Assembly: GCA_027311205.1 (NCBI GenBank)
Contig: DAICZI010000009.1
Span: forward strand, 1-13,858
Length of the DNA stretch: 13,858 nucleotides
Direction: 5' to 3'
DNA from: Beijerinckiaceae bacterium
GTDB taxonomy: Bacteria > Pseudomonadota > Alphaproteobacteria > Rhizobiales > Beijerinckiaceae
This document shows, one piece after another, positions 1 through 7,158 of the stretch. The notes beneath the pieces are model-generated. The model did no database searches. It worked only from the letters and a program-made list of their open reading frames with translations, and had not been told where the DNA came from. Both the position numbers and the translations under genes were made by a program. The stretch's first letter is position 1; each line of letters starts with the position of its first letter.

Positions 1-2
1 TT

Positions 3-377
3 TCCACACAATTGGCGCAGGCGATGGGACAGCTTCCCGGCGGCGCTGTCGGTTTTATGGCGGTTTCCATTGTCGCCTTTGTGGTGCTCGGCAGCGTGCT
101 GGAGGGCATTCCGGCCATTGTCCTCTTCGGGCCTTTGCTGTTTCCGATCGCCCGGCACATGGGCATCAACGAAGTTCATTATGCCATGGTGGTGGTGCTG
201 GCGATGGGCCTTGGGCTGTTCTCGCCGCCCTTCGGCGTTGGTTATTATGCCGCCTGTGCCATCAGCAAGGTCAATCCGAACGAAGGCATCCGTCCGATCT
301 GGGGCTATATGGCGGCTTTGATGGCCGGACTTGTGCTGATCGCCGCCATACCCTGGTTCTCGACCGGCTTTCTTTGA
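3..377 (+). CDS. TRAP transporter large permease (DctM-like), C-terminal part
   Basis: This is the C-terminal end of the large membrane subunit of a TRAP (tripartite ATP-independent periplasmic) transporter, the sodium-coupled carrier that takes up carboxylates and similar acids with a periplasmic binding protein. The open frame enters from the left edge; a TTG at base 12 is simply an internal Leu. About 124 residues remain of a family length near 430. Visible family marks are a hydrophobic stretch ending in LEGIPAIVLFGPLLFPIA, the MGINEVHY segment (family: lGi.p.hfg), the GLFSPPFGVG motif (family: G..tPPvG) and a last membrane helix running to the stop TGA. The small subunit and binding protein would lie off the left edge. 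The substrate cannot be told from this end. It converges with the sulfatase gene at 395 with 17 bases between stops and no clear terminator. Confidence 0.85.
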   Translation, partial: STQLAQAMGQLPGGAVGFMAVSIVAFVVLGSVLEGIPAIVLFGPLLFPIARHMGINEVHYAMVVVLAMGLGLFSPPFGVGYYAACAISKVNPNEGIRPIWGYMAALMAGLVLIAAIPWFSTGFL

Positions 378-394
378 TTCCTGACTTTGGCCTT

Positions 395-2302
395 TCAGGG
401 CAGCACAATGTTGAACCGCGGATCCGGGCGCCTGAACAGGCCGAGCAGGCCCGCCAGCGCAGCGAAGTTGCCCTCGGCGCTCGCCTCTCCCGCCGCCACA
501 AGGGCCTGGAAGGTCGTGCGCCCGCCCAGCACGGCTGCAAGACCAGTTCGGCTCAGCTTCACGGTAGCATCCGCCACAGCGTCACGATCGCGCCAGAAAT
601 TCAACACGCCATTTTTGAGCCGCATGTGGAAATTGCCCGATCCGTCGCTGAAGCGCCAGTTGATGCCAACCACCATGCCATCCGCCTTCGGCCCATCCAA
701 CGCGACAGCGAGCCCCTCGAAAATCTGCTCAACGGGCAGCAGCGCGGCCAGCGGCGAGGCCATGGGCGCGGGAAGGGGCGTCGTGGCAGACGCATCATCG
801 CGCCGCAGTTCCATGGCGCCAGTGAGATAAATGTTGCGCCAGGGCGCGCTTTCGGCCTGATAGCCCAATTGCTCCAGCGCGTCGGCCTGCAAGGCGCGCG
901 CGGCCCGGTTGCCAGGTTCGGCAAATACCAGATGCGTCAGCACTTCCGCGACGAAACGATACTGGCCCCGCTCAAAGGCGGCACGCGCATTTTCCAGCAG
1001 TTGGGTGGCCCCACCCATGAATTGGACGTAAAGCGGGCCTGCGGCTTCGGGTGGCAAAGGGTTGAGATTGGCCGGATGGCCATCAAACCAGCCGAGATAT
1101 TTCTGGTAGATCGCCTTGGAATTATGTGCCGTGGTGCCGTAATAGCCGCGCAGATGCCATTGGCTCGCCAGGGCTTGCGGTGGTTTCAGGGTCTCGGCAA
1201 TCTCGCGTGGCGTCAGGCCATCATTGGCGAGCCGCAGGGTCTGGTCATGGATGTATTTATAAAGATCACGCTGGTTTTCGAGAAACTCGACGATTCTCGG
1301 CGCTCCAAACCGCGGCCATTGATGCCCGGCGCAGAGCGCGTCAGCCTCGGCAGCAAAGCCCAATGCGGCCGTATCGAGCGCATGCGCCCAAGCCCGAGCA
1401 TCGCGCACTTCCGCACCGCGCAGCGTATAGAGATTGTGTTGGCATTGGCACGCCACATCGGCAATATTGACCAGCTTCAAGTGCGGCAGGTACACCATCA
1501 TTTCGGCTGGGGCCTCGCTGTTGGGCGCGAGGTGAAACTCGATCTCGATGCCATCGATGACCATGCGCTCGCCCGAAAAGGTGATGGCATGCGTGGGCAC
1601 CACCAACCCGACCCGTCCTCCCGACGTTGTCTTGCCGAGGCCCGCGTCGACCAGCCCACGCGCGTCGGCAGGGAGCAGTGGCCCGTACATATAGGACGCC
1701 CGCCGCCGCATCGCATTGCCGGCATGCAGGTTTTCCGAGACGGCATAGGTCATGAACCCGTCCGGGGCGATGATCGGCACATCAGGCACCGCGCGGGCCT
1801 TGACGGCTTCAGACCCGCCGAAATGATCGACATGGCTATGGGTATAGATCAGCCCGGTGATGGGCCTTGGTCCGAGGTGTTGATCTGCGAGGTCGAGCGC
1901 GGCCCTGGCGGTCTCGAAAGAGATCAGGGGATCAATGACGATGCGGCCGTTGGCCCCTTCGATCAGGGTGATGTTGGAGAGATCGAGGCCCCGCACCTGA
2001 TGCACGCCGGGGCACACCTGAAACAGCCCGGCTATGGCGTTGAGCCGTGCGACGCGCCAAAGACTTGGGTTGACCGTGTCCGGACAGGCAGCATCCTGCT
2101 GCTGGAACGCTTGAAAGCGATCGATATTCCAGACCTGGCGGGTGCCATCCTCGCTTTTGATGCCGCCCTCTGGCAGCGGCGCGACCAGTCCAAATCTGGC
2201 ATCAAGCCAGTCCTGCGGATCGTCGGACGGTAGTTCGGCGGCAACTTCCGCATGGGCGGCAAGGGTGAAAGGAGAGGCCGGTTGGCGCAAATCGTTGCTC
2301 AT
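395..2302 (-). CDS. Class III alkyl sulfatase (metallo-beta-lactamase fold, SdsA1/BDS1-like)
   Basis: Predicted zinc hydrolase that cleaves sulfate esters to an alcohol plus sulfate. The 635 residues fit the family. A metallo-beta-lactamase domain (about 90-335) carries the metal motif THSHVDH with H155, H157, D159 and H160, then E263 (SEAPAEM) and H327 (GHQWPRFG). A dimerisation domain follows (about 340-470, with RGYYGTTAHNSKAIYQ at 385-400) and a C-terminal SCP2-like domain (about 525-635) that binds lipid-like substrates in relatives. By spacing to Pseudomonas SdsA1 (E280 to E299 there, E263 to residue 282 here), the second metal Glu is Asp282, in the odd stretch ADVACQCQHN. No signal peptide is seen, so it is probably cytoplasmic; several relatives are secreted. 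The ATG overlaps the MFS stop as TGATG, implying translational coupling. Family assignment is firm; chain length and primary or secondary ester preference are unknown. Confidence 0.9.
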   Translation of the reverse strand: MSNDLRQPASPFTLAAHAEVAAELPSDDPQDWLDARFGLVAPLPEGGIKSEDGTRQVWNIDRFQAFQQQDAACPDTVNPSLWRVARLNAIAGLFQVCPGVHQVRGLDLSNITLIEGANGRIVIDPLISFETARAALDLADQHLGPRPITGLIYTHSHVDHFGGSEAVKARAVPDVPIIAPDGFMTYAVSENLHAGNAMRRRASYMYGPLLPADARGLVDAGLGKTTSGGRVGLVVPTHAITFSGERMVIDGIEIEFHLAPNSEAPAEMMVYLPHLKLVNIADVACQCQHNLYTLRGAEVRDARAWAHALDTAALGFAAEADALCAGHQWPRFGAPRIVEFLENQRDLYKYIHDQTLRLANDGLTPREIAETLKPPQALASQWHLRGYYGTTAHNSKAIYQKYLGWFDGHPANLNPLPPEAAGPLYVQFMGGATQLLENARAAFERGQYRFVAEVLTHLVFAEPGNRAARALQADALEQLGYQAESAPWRNIYLTGAMELRRDDASATTPLPAPMASPLAALLPVEQIFEGLAVALDGPKADGMVVGINWRFSDGSGNFHMRLKNGVLNFWRDRDAVADATVKLSRTGLAAVLGGRTTFQALVAAGEASAEGNFAALAGLLGLFRRPDPRFNIVLP

Positions 2303-3654
2303 CAGTTTGCCCTGTTGATTGGAATGAGGGAATCCAGTTGGTCTCTTGCCTTGAGATAAGGACGCCGACCCGCAATGAACGCGATCGCCGCGACCAGCGC
2401 GGCGAGTGGCACGACAATGGCCATGCCCGGTGACAGCCCGCCATTGCCACCCGAAATCCAGCGCCCGACCAAGGCGACGCTGAGCGGGCCAAGGCCCAGC
2501 GCGAATATGTTGAGAATGCCGGTATAAATCGCCGTAACCCGGCCCAGCACGGCACCATGGACGATTTCCTGCAACGCACCAACGGCAACGCCCCAGACCG
2601 AACTGGAGAAGAAAATCAGCAGCCCCGCGCCCACCATGGCGCGTGCCAGCGACGGAGAGCCGGCAAACAGCAACGCCCCCGGCACCACGCCAATAGCCGC
2701 CACCAGCCCAGTGGTAAATTTTCCCGACCGCTGGCCAGCGCTTTCAAGCTTGTCGGCGAGCAGGCCGCCGAGGATCGAGCCCAGCGGCCCCAATACCAGC
2801 GACATCACGCCGAGCCGCAGGCCGGTGGCAAGCTGGGTGAGATGCAGGTCGCGGATGAAAATCGTGGCGAGCCAGCTCGTCCCGGCATAGGCGGCAAAGG
2901 CCATCATCGTGAAGCCGACGATTTGAGCGCCAATGGCACCAGGGTTTTGCGTGAAGGCTTCCTTGAGACCGGTGCCAGGGGCCGGCCCGAGACTTTTGGC
3001 GCGACCATGCCGACGCGGTGGCTCGCGCATGAACAGGGCTGCCAGCGCTACCGGCAGGCCCGTCAGGCCCGCCACCAGCAACACCATTTGCCAGGGTTTC
3101 AGATCGCCGAAGAAGCCCAGATGCGTGATACGTCCCTGCAAGTGCCCGAGCAGCACGCCCGCGCCGATCAGTGACAACGAATTGCCAAGGTAGATGCCCG
3201 ATGCAAACAGACCCAGCGCGCGACCGCGCTTGGCGGGCGGAAAATAATCGGCAACCAGCGAGGTTGCGCCCGGCAGGATCGTGCCTTCGCCCGCGCCGAC
3301 GCCGACGCGGGCCAGAAAAAAGCCGTTGAAACTGCGCGCCAGCCCGCTGAAACAGGTCATCACACTCCAGAATCCAATGCCCGCAGCCACGACATTGCGC
3401 CGGTTGATGCGGTCAATTGCAAAGGCCAGCGGCAACCCCATCAGCACGTAGAAGGTCACGAAAGCCAGACCCTGAAGTACGCCAAGCTGCACATTGTTGA
3501 GCCCAAGATCCTTTTCGATGGGCACCACCAGCAAGGTGAGAATGCTGCGATCCATGAAGGCCGCAAGATAGCCGAGGAACAAGACCGCCGTGCCATACCA
3601 GGCAATCGAAGCCCGAGGCCACGCCGTCGGGCTGCCCTGTGTTGCATCTGTCAT
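2302..3654 (-). CDS. MFS transporter, 12-helix permease
   Basis: Inner-membrane permease of the major facilitator superfamily, 450 residues, with about twelve hydrophobic segments in two halves separated by a basic central loop near residues 205-220 (MREPPRRHGRAK). The first helix has the family-typical charged pair in AAFMDRS (D35, R36). A motif-A-like loop lies between helices 2 and 3 at about 73-86 (GLPLAFAIDRINRR), and GAGEGTILPGA lies near helix 4. The overall look is of the proton-driven small-molecule carriers often found beside catabolic enzymes in alphaproteobacteria. The start is supported by a GGGGG ribosome-binding stretch a few bases upstream, just after the oxidoreductase stop. 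It sits between the GMC alcohol dehydrogenase and the sulfatase, so it may carry the sulfate ester or its product. Direction of transport and substrate are inference only. Confidence 0.88.
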   Translation of the reverse strand: MTDATQGSPTAWPRASIAWYGTAVLFLGYLAAFMDRSILTLLVVPIEKDLGLNNVQLGVLQGLAFVTFYVLMGLPLAFAIDRINRRNVVAAGIGFWSVMTCFSGLARSFNGFFLARVGVGAGEGTILPGATSLVADYFPPAKRGRALGLFASGIYLGNSLSLIGAGVLLGHLQGRITHLGFFGDLKPWQMVLLVAGLTGLPVALAALFMREPPRRHGRAKSLGPAPGTGLKEAFTQNPGAIGAQIVGFTMMAFAAYAGTSWLATIFIRDLHLTQLATGLRLGVMSLVLGPLGSILGGLLADKLESAGQRSGKFTTGLVAAIGVVPGALLFAGSPSLARAMVGAGLLIFFSSSVWGVAVGALQEIVHGAVLGRVTAIYTGILNIFALGLGPLSVALVGRWISGGNGGLSPGMAIVVPLAALVAAIAFIAGRRPYLKARDQLDSLIPINRAN

Positions 3655-3676
3655 GGTTTCCCCCTGCTTGTTCTTC

Positions 3677-5278
3677 TTAGTTTCTTGCTTCTGCCTTGAT
3701 CATGTCGGCGGCTTTTTCGGCAATCATGATGGTGGGAGCATTGGTATTGCCGCCTATCAGACGCGGCATGATCGAAGCGTCCACGACGCGCAGGCCGTCA
3801 AGGCCATGCACCCGCAAATTGGCGTCAACCACGCTGCTGGCCGGGTCAGGCCCCATCGCGCAGGTGCCCACCGGATGGTAGATCGTATCGGCACGCTTGC
3901 GGATGATGGCGCGGACATCATCGTCGCTGCTGATGCCTGCGGTAAAGACGTCCCTGATGACATGGCTTTGGAGCGCCGGGGCCTGCATGATTTTTTCCGT
4001 CAAACGGTAGCCGCGCACCATCACGTCAAGATCATCGGGATGTTCGAGATAATGCGGATCGATCTCAGGGGCGGCGTCCGCATGGGCGCTGGCGAGGCGC
4101 ACCGCGCCCCGGCTTTTCGGGCGCAAGGCGCAAATATGGCAGGAAACACCGTGGCCCCAATGCGGTTTGCGCGCATGGTCATCGACCAGACCGACGACAA
4201 AATGCAGTTGCACATCAGGGCGCTCAAGCCCCGGCACGGTGGAGAGAAACCCGCCCGCTTCGGCAAAATTGGTGGTGATCATGCCGCGCCGCTCGCGCCG
4301 ATATTGCCTGATTGAGCGGAACAGCGCGGCAAAGCCAGGCAGGGAATAACCCATCGCCTCAATGCCTTTGACCTGATAACCAAATGAAAAATCGACATGA
4401 TCCTGAAGGTTTTGTCCGACAGCGGGCAGGTCGATCACTGGCCTGATGCCCTGTTTCACCAGATCTTCCGCAGGCCCGACGCCGGAGAGCATCAATATTT
4501 GTGGCGAGCCAAACGCTCCGGCGCTGAGGATGACTTCATGGTTGGCGAAAACCTGGCGCACGGTGCCGTTGATCTTGATCTCGGCCCCGACAGCACGGTG
4601 GCCGTCAAACAGGATGCGCTGGATGTGTGCACCGGTTTCGACATGCAAATTGGGACGCTTGTCCATGAAGGGATGCAGATAGGCGCGCGCGGCGCTGCAA
4701 CGCTCGCCATTGACCTGCGTGACCTGATAGGTGCCACAGCCTTCCTGCTCCGGCCCGTTGAAATCCTCATTTACCCGCAATTGCGCCTCGCGTGCGGCAT
4801 CGAGAAAACGGCCCTGCCAGGGATTGTCAGTGCGCAGCCGCGCCACATTCAGCGGGCCGCCCTTGCCATGCAGATCGCCGCCAAAATCTTCGTTGTTCTC
4901 GGCCTTGCGGAAATAGGGAAGCACGTCCTCAAAGCTCCAGCCGGGATTGCCGAGTGCCGCCCATTCGTCATAATCGGCGTGATGGCCGCGCGTATAAATC
5001 ATCGCATTGATGGCTGAGGACCCGCCAAGCGCCTTGCCGCGCGGCTGATAGCCTTGCCGCCCGCCAAGCCCCGCCTGCGCGGTGGTGCTGTAGGCCCAAT
5101 TGTTCAGCTTGCGCGGCACGACAATGGCGCAGGCGAAGGGAACCGTGGTCAGCCAGCCCTTGCCCGTGCCGCCTGCTTCAAACAGCGCTACGGTGGTGGC
5201 GGGATTTTCGCTGAGTCTGCTGGCCAGAACCGATCCTGCCGACCCGCCGCCCAAGACAAGGTAATCAAACCGTTCCAT
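3677..5278 (-). CDS. GMC-family FAD-dependent alcohol dehydrogenase
   Basis: Flavoprotein of the glucose-methanol-choline oxidoreductase family, 533 residues, which oxidises an alcohol to an aldehyde with FAD and passes electrons to a carrier or O2. The N-terminal dinucleotide motif is [16 protein letters not shown] (8-22) followed by the acidic strand end FEAGG (33-37). GMC signature 1 is [18 protein letters not shown] (81-98) and signature 2 is [18 protein letters not shown] (252-269). The catalytic pair is H468 in [10 protein letters not shown] and N511 in [14 protein letters not shown], as in choline- and alkanol-type members. No signal peptide is seen. The start has a GGGGGG ribosome-binding stretch five bases upstream. 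Automatic annotation might call it choline dehydrogenase, but no betaine-aldehyde dehydrogenase or BetI-like regulator is present. Its place in one operon with an alkyl sulfatase suggests it oxidises the alcohol released by sulfatase action, an inference from context. Confidence 0.9.
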   Translation of the reverse strand: MERFDYLVLGGGSAGSVLASRLSENPATTVALFEAGGTGKGWLTTVPFACAIVVPRKLNNWAYSTTAQAGLGGRQGYQPRGKALGGSSAINAMIYTRGHHADYDEWAALGNPGWSFEDVLPYFRKAENNEDFGGDLHGKGGPLNVARLRTDNPWQGRFLDAAREAQLRVNEDFNGPEQEGCGTYQVTQVNGERCSAARAYLHPFMDKRPNLHVETGAHIQRILFDGHRAVGAEIKINGTVRQVFANHEVILSAGAFGSPQILMLSGVGPAEDLVKQGIRPVIDLPAVGQNLQDHVDFSFGYQVKGIEAMGYSLPGFAALFRSIRQYRRERRGMITTNFAEAGGFLSTVPGLERPDVQLHFVVGLVDDHARKPHWGHGVSCHICALRPKSRGAVRLASAHADAAPEIDPHYLEHPDDLDVMVRGYRLTEKIMQAPALQSHVIRDVFTAGISSDDDVRAIIRKRADTIYHPVGTCAMGPDPASSVVDANLRVHGLDGLRVVDASIMPRLIGGNTNAPTIMIAEKAADMIKAEARN

Positions 5279-5316
5279 GGCAACCCCCCACCCGCGGCAT
5301 GTTAGCCGACATTACC

Positions 5317-5329
5317 GGGATGCAATCCC
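5317..5329. repeat. Perfect 13-bp inverted repeat upstream of the GMC operon
   Basis: The sequence GGGAT-GCA-ATCCC is a perfect five-base dyad with a three-base centre, about 40 bases upstream of the GMC oxidoreductase start. It lies just downstream of the CATAAT promoter candidate at 5361-5366. The position would suit a repressor operator or a small hairpin in the leader mRNA. No regulator gene is in the window, so the role is a guess. Confidence 0.35.
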
Positions 5330-5360
5330 TTGTCCGCGTCAGAGTGCCCTTGCCATTTGA

Positions 5361-5366
5361 ATTATG
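5361..5366 (-). promoter_or_regulatory. Possible -10 element of the GMC-MFS-sulfatase operon
   Basis: Read on the minus strand, this is CATAAT, five of six matches to the sigma-70 -10 consensus, in a locally AT-rich patch about 80 bases upstream of the operon's first start codon. No convincing -35 hexamer lies 16-18 bases upstream (ATAACC at 17), which is compatible with an activator-dependent promoter or with a chance match. The promoter must lie somewhere in 5279-5512 unless transcription reads through from hemN. Confidence 0.25.
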
Positions 5367-5424
5367 CAAGCCGAATCCGGGAGGGTTATCCGGCAAGGCT
5401 GTCACGAACCGTAGCCTTCCTGTC

Positions 5425-5439
5425 TCCCTGAAGCAGGGA
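5425..5439. repeat. Perfect 15-bp inverted repeat between hemN and the GMC operon
   Basis: TCCCTG-AAG-CAGGGA is a perfect six-base dyad with a three-base centre. It lies about 60-75 bases upstream of the candidate -10 of the GMC operon, where an activator such as a LysR-type protein could bind. It could also form a hairpin in a hemN read-through transcript. No T tract follows, so it does not look like an intrinsic terminator. Confidence 0.3.
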
Positions 5440-5496
5440 TCGAAGCCGAAAACTCAAAGGATCGGTCAGTGGTTTGTGGTAAGGTTCGCGCGATGC

Positions 5497-5527
5497 GTGC
5501 GGGCCGCTTCCGTCAGACGGCCCGCGC
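5497..5527 (-). terminator. Possible stem-loop at the hemN stop codon
   Basis: Bases 5497-5506 and 5518-5527 pair as a ten-base GC-rich stem with one G-U wobble, around an 11-base loop. The hemN stop codon (5513-5515) lies in the loop. In RNA this would be a strong hairpin at the 3' end of hemN. There is no run of U downstream, so it is either a terminator-like or mRNA-stabilising structure or a coincidence of GC-rich sequence. Confidence 0.35.
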
Positions 5528-6892
5528 ATAACGCCGCGACGTCGCGCCCTGCCCCAGATAGGCATCAAAAGTTGCGGCGACCTGGCGCATGAACGGGCGG
5601 CCCCGCTCGGTCACGCGCCAGCGCGTGCCGTCGCGTGCCACAAATCCATCAGCTTCAAGCGCTTCCATCGCCGCGATCGAACCATCCAAAGCATCGGCAC
5701 GACCAAGATAATGAAGCGCGCTGGCTTTTGGATCGACGTCGCCGCCACACATGATCTGCTCAATCATGGAACGGCGCAGCCTGTCCTCGTCACTCAGGGC
5801 CACGCCACGGGTCACTGCAAAACGGTTCGCGCCAATGGCGGCACCATAATCAGGCACACGCGCCGCATTCTGGGCATAGCCCTGCTGCAAGTTGCCGATG
5901 GCGCTGGCACCAATACCAATCAGCGTGGGTGCGGAATCAGTGGTGTAGCCCTGAAAATTGCGATGCAGGGCCCCAGTCTCGGCGGCTGCGGTCAGGGCAT
6001 CGCCCGGCAAGGCAAAATGGTCGAGACCCACGGCCTGATAGCCGCCCTGGCTGCGCAGCACGTCGCCGATGGCTTCCTGCTGGGCAAAGCGCGCCATTGC
6101 GTCTGGCAAACTGTCCTCGGCAATCAGCATTTGGTGCTTTTTCATCCAGGGAACGTGGGCATAGCCAAAAACCGCGATGCGCTCAGGTGCAAGCTCCAGC
6201 ACAGCTCGCGCCGTGGCCTTGACGCTATCGACGCTCTGGTGCGGCAGTCCATACATCAGGTCAAGGTTGAGAGAGGCAATGCCAATGTCGCGCAACTGTT
6301 TCAGGCACGCGCGGGTTTCCTCCAGGCTCTGCGCCCGCCCGATGGCGCGCTGCACGTCGGTGTTGAAATCCTGAACTCCAAGGCTGGCCCGCGTCACGCC
6401 CATGGCCCGCAAGGCGGGCAGACGATCCTGAGGCAGGTTGACCGGGTCAATCTCGATGGCAATTTCTGCCCCCGGCTCCAGATCGAACCTGCCGCGGATG
6501 GCGTCCATGATGGAAACCAGCGATTGCGCCGGGAGACTGGTTGGCGTGCCGCCACCCCAGTGAATCTGGGCGATGCGACCTCGGCCCGGCAACGCGTCGG
6601 CCACCATCCCGATCTCGCGCATTAGCAATTTGCCATAGGCGAGGCGGGATGATTCGAGCCGCACCACACTGGTGTTGCACCCGCAATAGAGGCAAAGCCG
6701 GTCGCAAAAGGGAACGTGGATGTAGAGCGAAAGCGGCTGTTCGAGCGAGGTCGCCCGCAGCCATTGCGCATAGGCATCAGCCCCGATGCTGGAGCTGAAG
6801 TTTGGTGCCGTCGGATAGCTCGTATAGCGCGGCAAATGGCCGTCATGGCGGGCAATCAGGGCCGACAGGGGTGATGCGCCGGAATCAGACAT
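5513..6892 (-). CDS. hemN: Oxygen-independent coproporphyrinogen III oxidase (HemN)
   Basis: Radical-SAM enzyme that decarboxylates coproporphyrinogen III to protoporphyrinogen IX without O2, allowing heme synthesis under low oxygen. The 459 residues match true HemN. The N-terminal PRYTSYPTAP (21-30) is typical of HemN rather than the heme chaperone HemW. YIHVPFCDRLCLYCGC follows, with the cluster cysteines C63, C67 and C70 (CxxxCxxC) plus C72. The SAM-binding HWGGGTPTSL lies at 111-120, and GVQDFN and LNLDLMYGLPHQ occur further on. The start ATG is only about 15 residues before the conserved block and no better in-frame start is seen. The gene diverges from ccoN, and an FNR/FixK box is centred 42 bases upstream of the ATG. 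This fits co-induction with the cbb3 oxidase, which needs extra heme when O2 is scarce. Confidence 0.95.
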   Translation of the reverse strand: MSDSGASPLSALIARHDGHLPRYTSYPTAPNFSSSIGADAYAQWLRATSLEQPLSLYIHVPFCDRLCLYCGCNTSVVRLESSRLAYGKLLMREIGMVADALPGRGRIAQIHWGGGTPTSLPAQSLVSIMDAIRGRFDLEPGAEIAIEIDPVNLPQDRLPALRAMGVTRASLGVQDFNTDVQRAIGRAQSLEETRACLKQLRDIGIASLNLDLMYGLPHQSVDSVKATARAVLELAPERIAVFGYAHVPWMKKHQMLIAEDSLPDAMARFAQQEAIGDVLRSQGGYQAVGLDHFALPGDALTAAAETGALHRNFQGYTTDSAPTLIGIGASAIGNLQQGYAQNAARVPDYGAAIGANRFAVTRGVALSDEDRLRRSMIEQIMCGGDVDPKASALHYLGRADALDGSIAAMEALEADGFVARDGTRWRVTERGRPFMRQVAATFDAYLGQGATSRRYARAV

Positions 6893-6898
6893 GCCGAC

Positions 6899-6904
6899 GA
6901 TATG
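6899..6904 (-). promoter_or_regulatory. Possible -10 element of hemN
   Basis: Minus-strand CATATC lies where an FNR-type activator bound at 6928-6941 (centre 6934.5) would place the -10 hexamer if the site is the usual 41.5 bases from the transcription start. That would put the start at about 6893, essentially on the hemN ATG. The match is weak, so this is a suggestion only. Confidence 0.25.
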
Positions 6905-6927
6905 GCCTCTGTCCTCGCTGCATTGCT

Positions 6928-6941
6928 TTGATACGCATCAA
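6928..6941. promoter_or_regulatory. FNR/FixK-type box on the hemN side
   Basis: TTGAT-ACGC-ATCAA is a perfect match to the palindromic FNR/FixK/Anr consensus TTGAT-N4-ATCAA, and it extends by one more complementary base on each side (6927 and 6942). It lies 42 bases (centre) upstream of the hemN start and about 224 upstream of ccoN. It most likely lets an oxygen-sensing Crp/FNR-family regulator, encoded elsewhere, activate hemN. Confidence 0.75.
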
Positions 6942-7075
6942 ATGCGACCGAATTGATATGGGTGTCAAACTGTCGCAACGGCGGCGGGCGATTCCCTGAA
7001 ATGCTGCCGTGTCGGGATTTCTGGCCATAATGGGGCAGCGATGCGGCATATTGGCGATGAATATGTCCGATAATC

Positions 7076-7089
7076 TTGATCCTGGTCAA
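7076..7089. promoter_or_regulatory. FNR/FixK-type box on the ccoN side
   Basis: TTGAT-CCTG-GTCAA matches the core TTGA-N6-TCAA of FNR/FixK boxes, with nine of ten arm bases of the full palindrome. Its centre is 76 bases upstream of the chosen ccoN ATG. A class II activator site would place transcription start near 7124, giving a leader of about 35 bases. cbb3 operons of alphaproteobacteria are classically controlled by FixK or FnrL, so the assignment is well supported by context. Confidence 0.72.
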
Positions 7090-7158
7090 AGACGACAGGG
7101 GGGGCAAGGCTCCACATTGCGCCGAAATTACCGCTGAAATCCGGATTGGGTGGGCACA

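Noticed and set aside
378..394. Bidirectional terminator between the TRAP permease and the sulfatase
   Set aside because: Only 17 bases separate the stops and no inverted repeat with flanking T/A runs is visible.
374..2233. 619-codon open frame on the + strand opposite the alkyl sulfatase
   Set aside because: It mirrors the sulfatase codons in a high-GC gene, has low-complexity Arg/Gly/His-rich translation and no recognisable domain, while the opposite frame has clear catalytic motifs.
3677..5278. Choline dehydrogenase (betA)
   Set aside because: Motifs are common to all GMC alcohol dehydrogenases, and no betaine aldehyde dehydrogenase, BetI or choline transporter is present; the neighbours point to another alcohol.
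5513..6892. HemW-type radical SAM heme chaperone
   Set aside because: The PRYTSYPTAP N-terminus, 459-residue length and CxxxCxxCxC arrangement are those of true HemN, and the cbb3/FNR context agrees.
6953..6968. TTGAT...TGTCAA as a third FNR/FixK box
   Set aside because: The half sites TTGA and TCAA are eight bases apart instead of six, so the spacing does not fit an FNR-family dimer.
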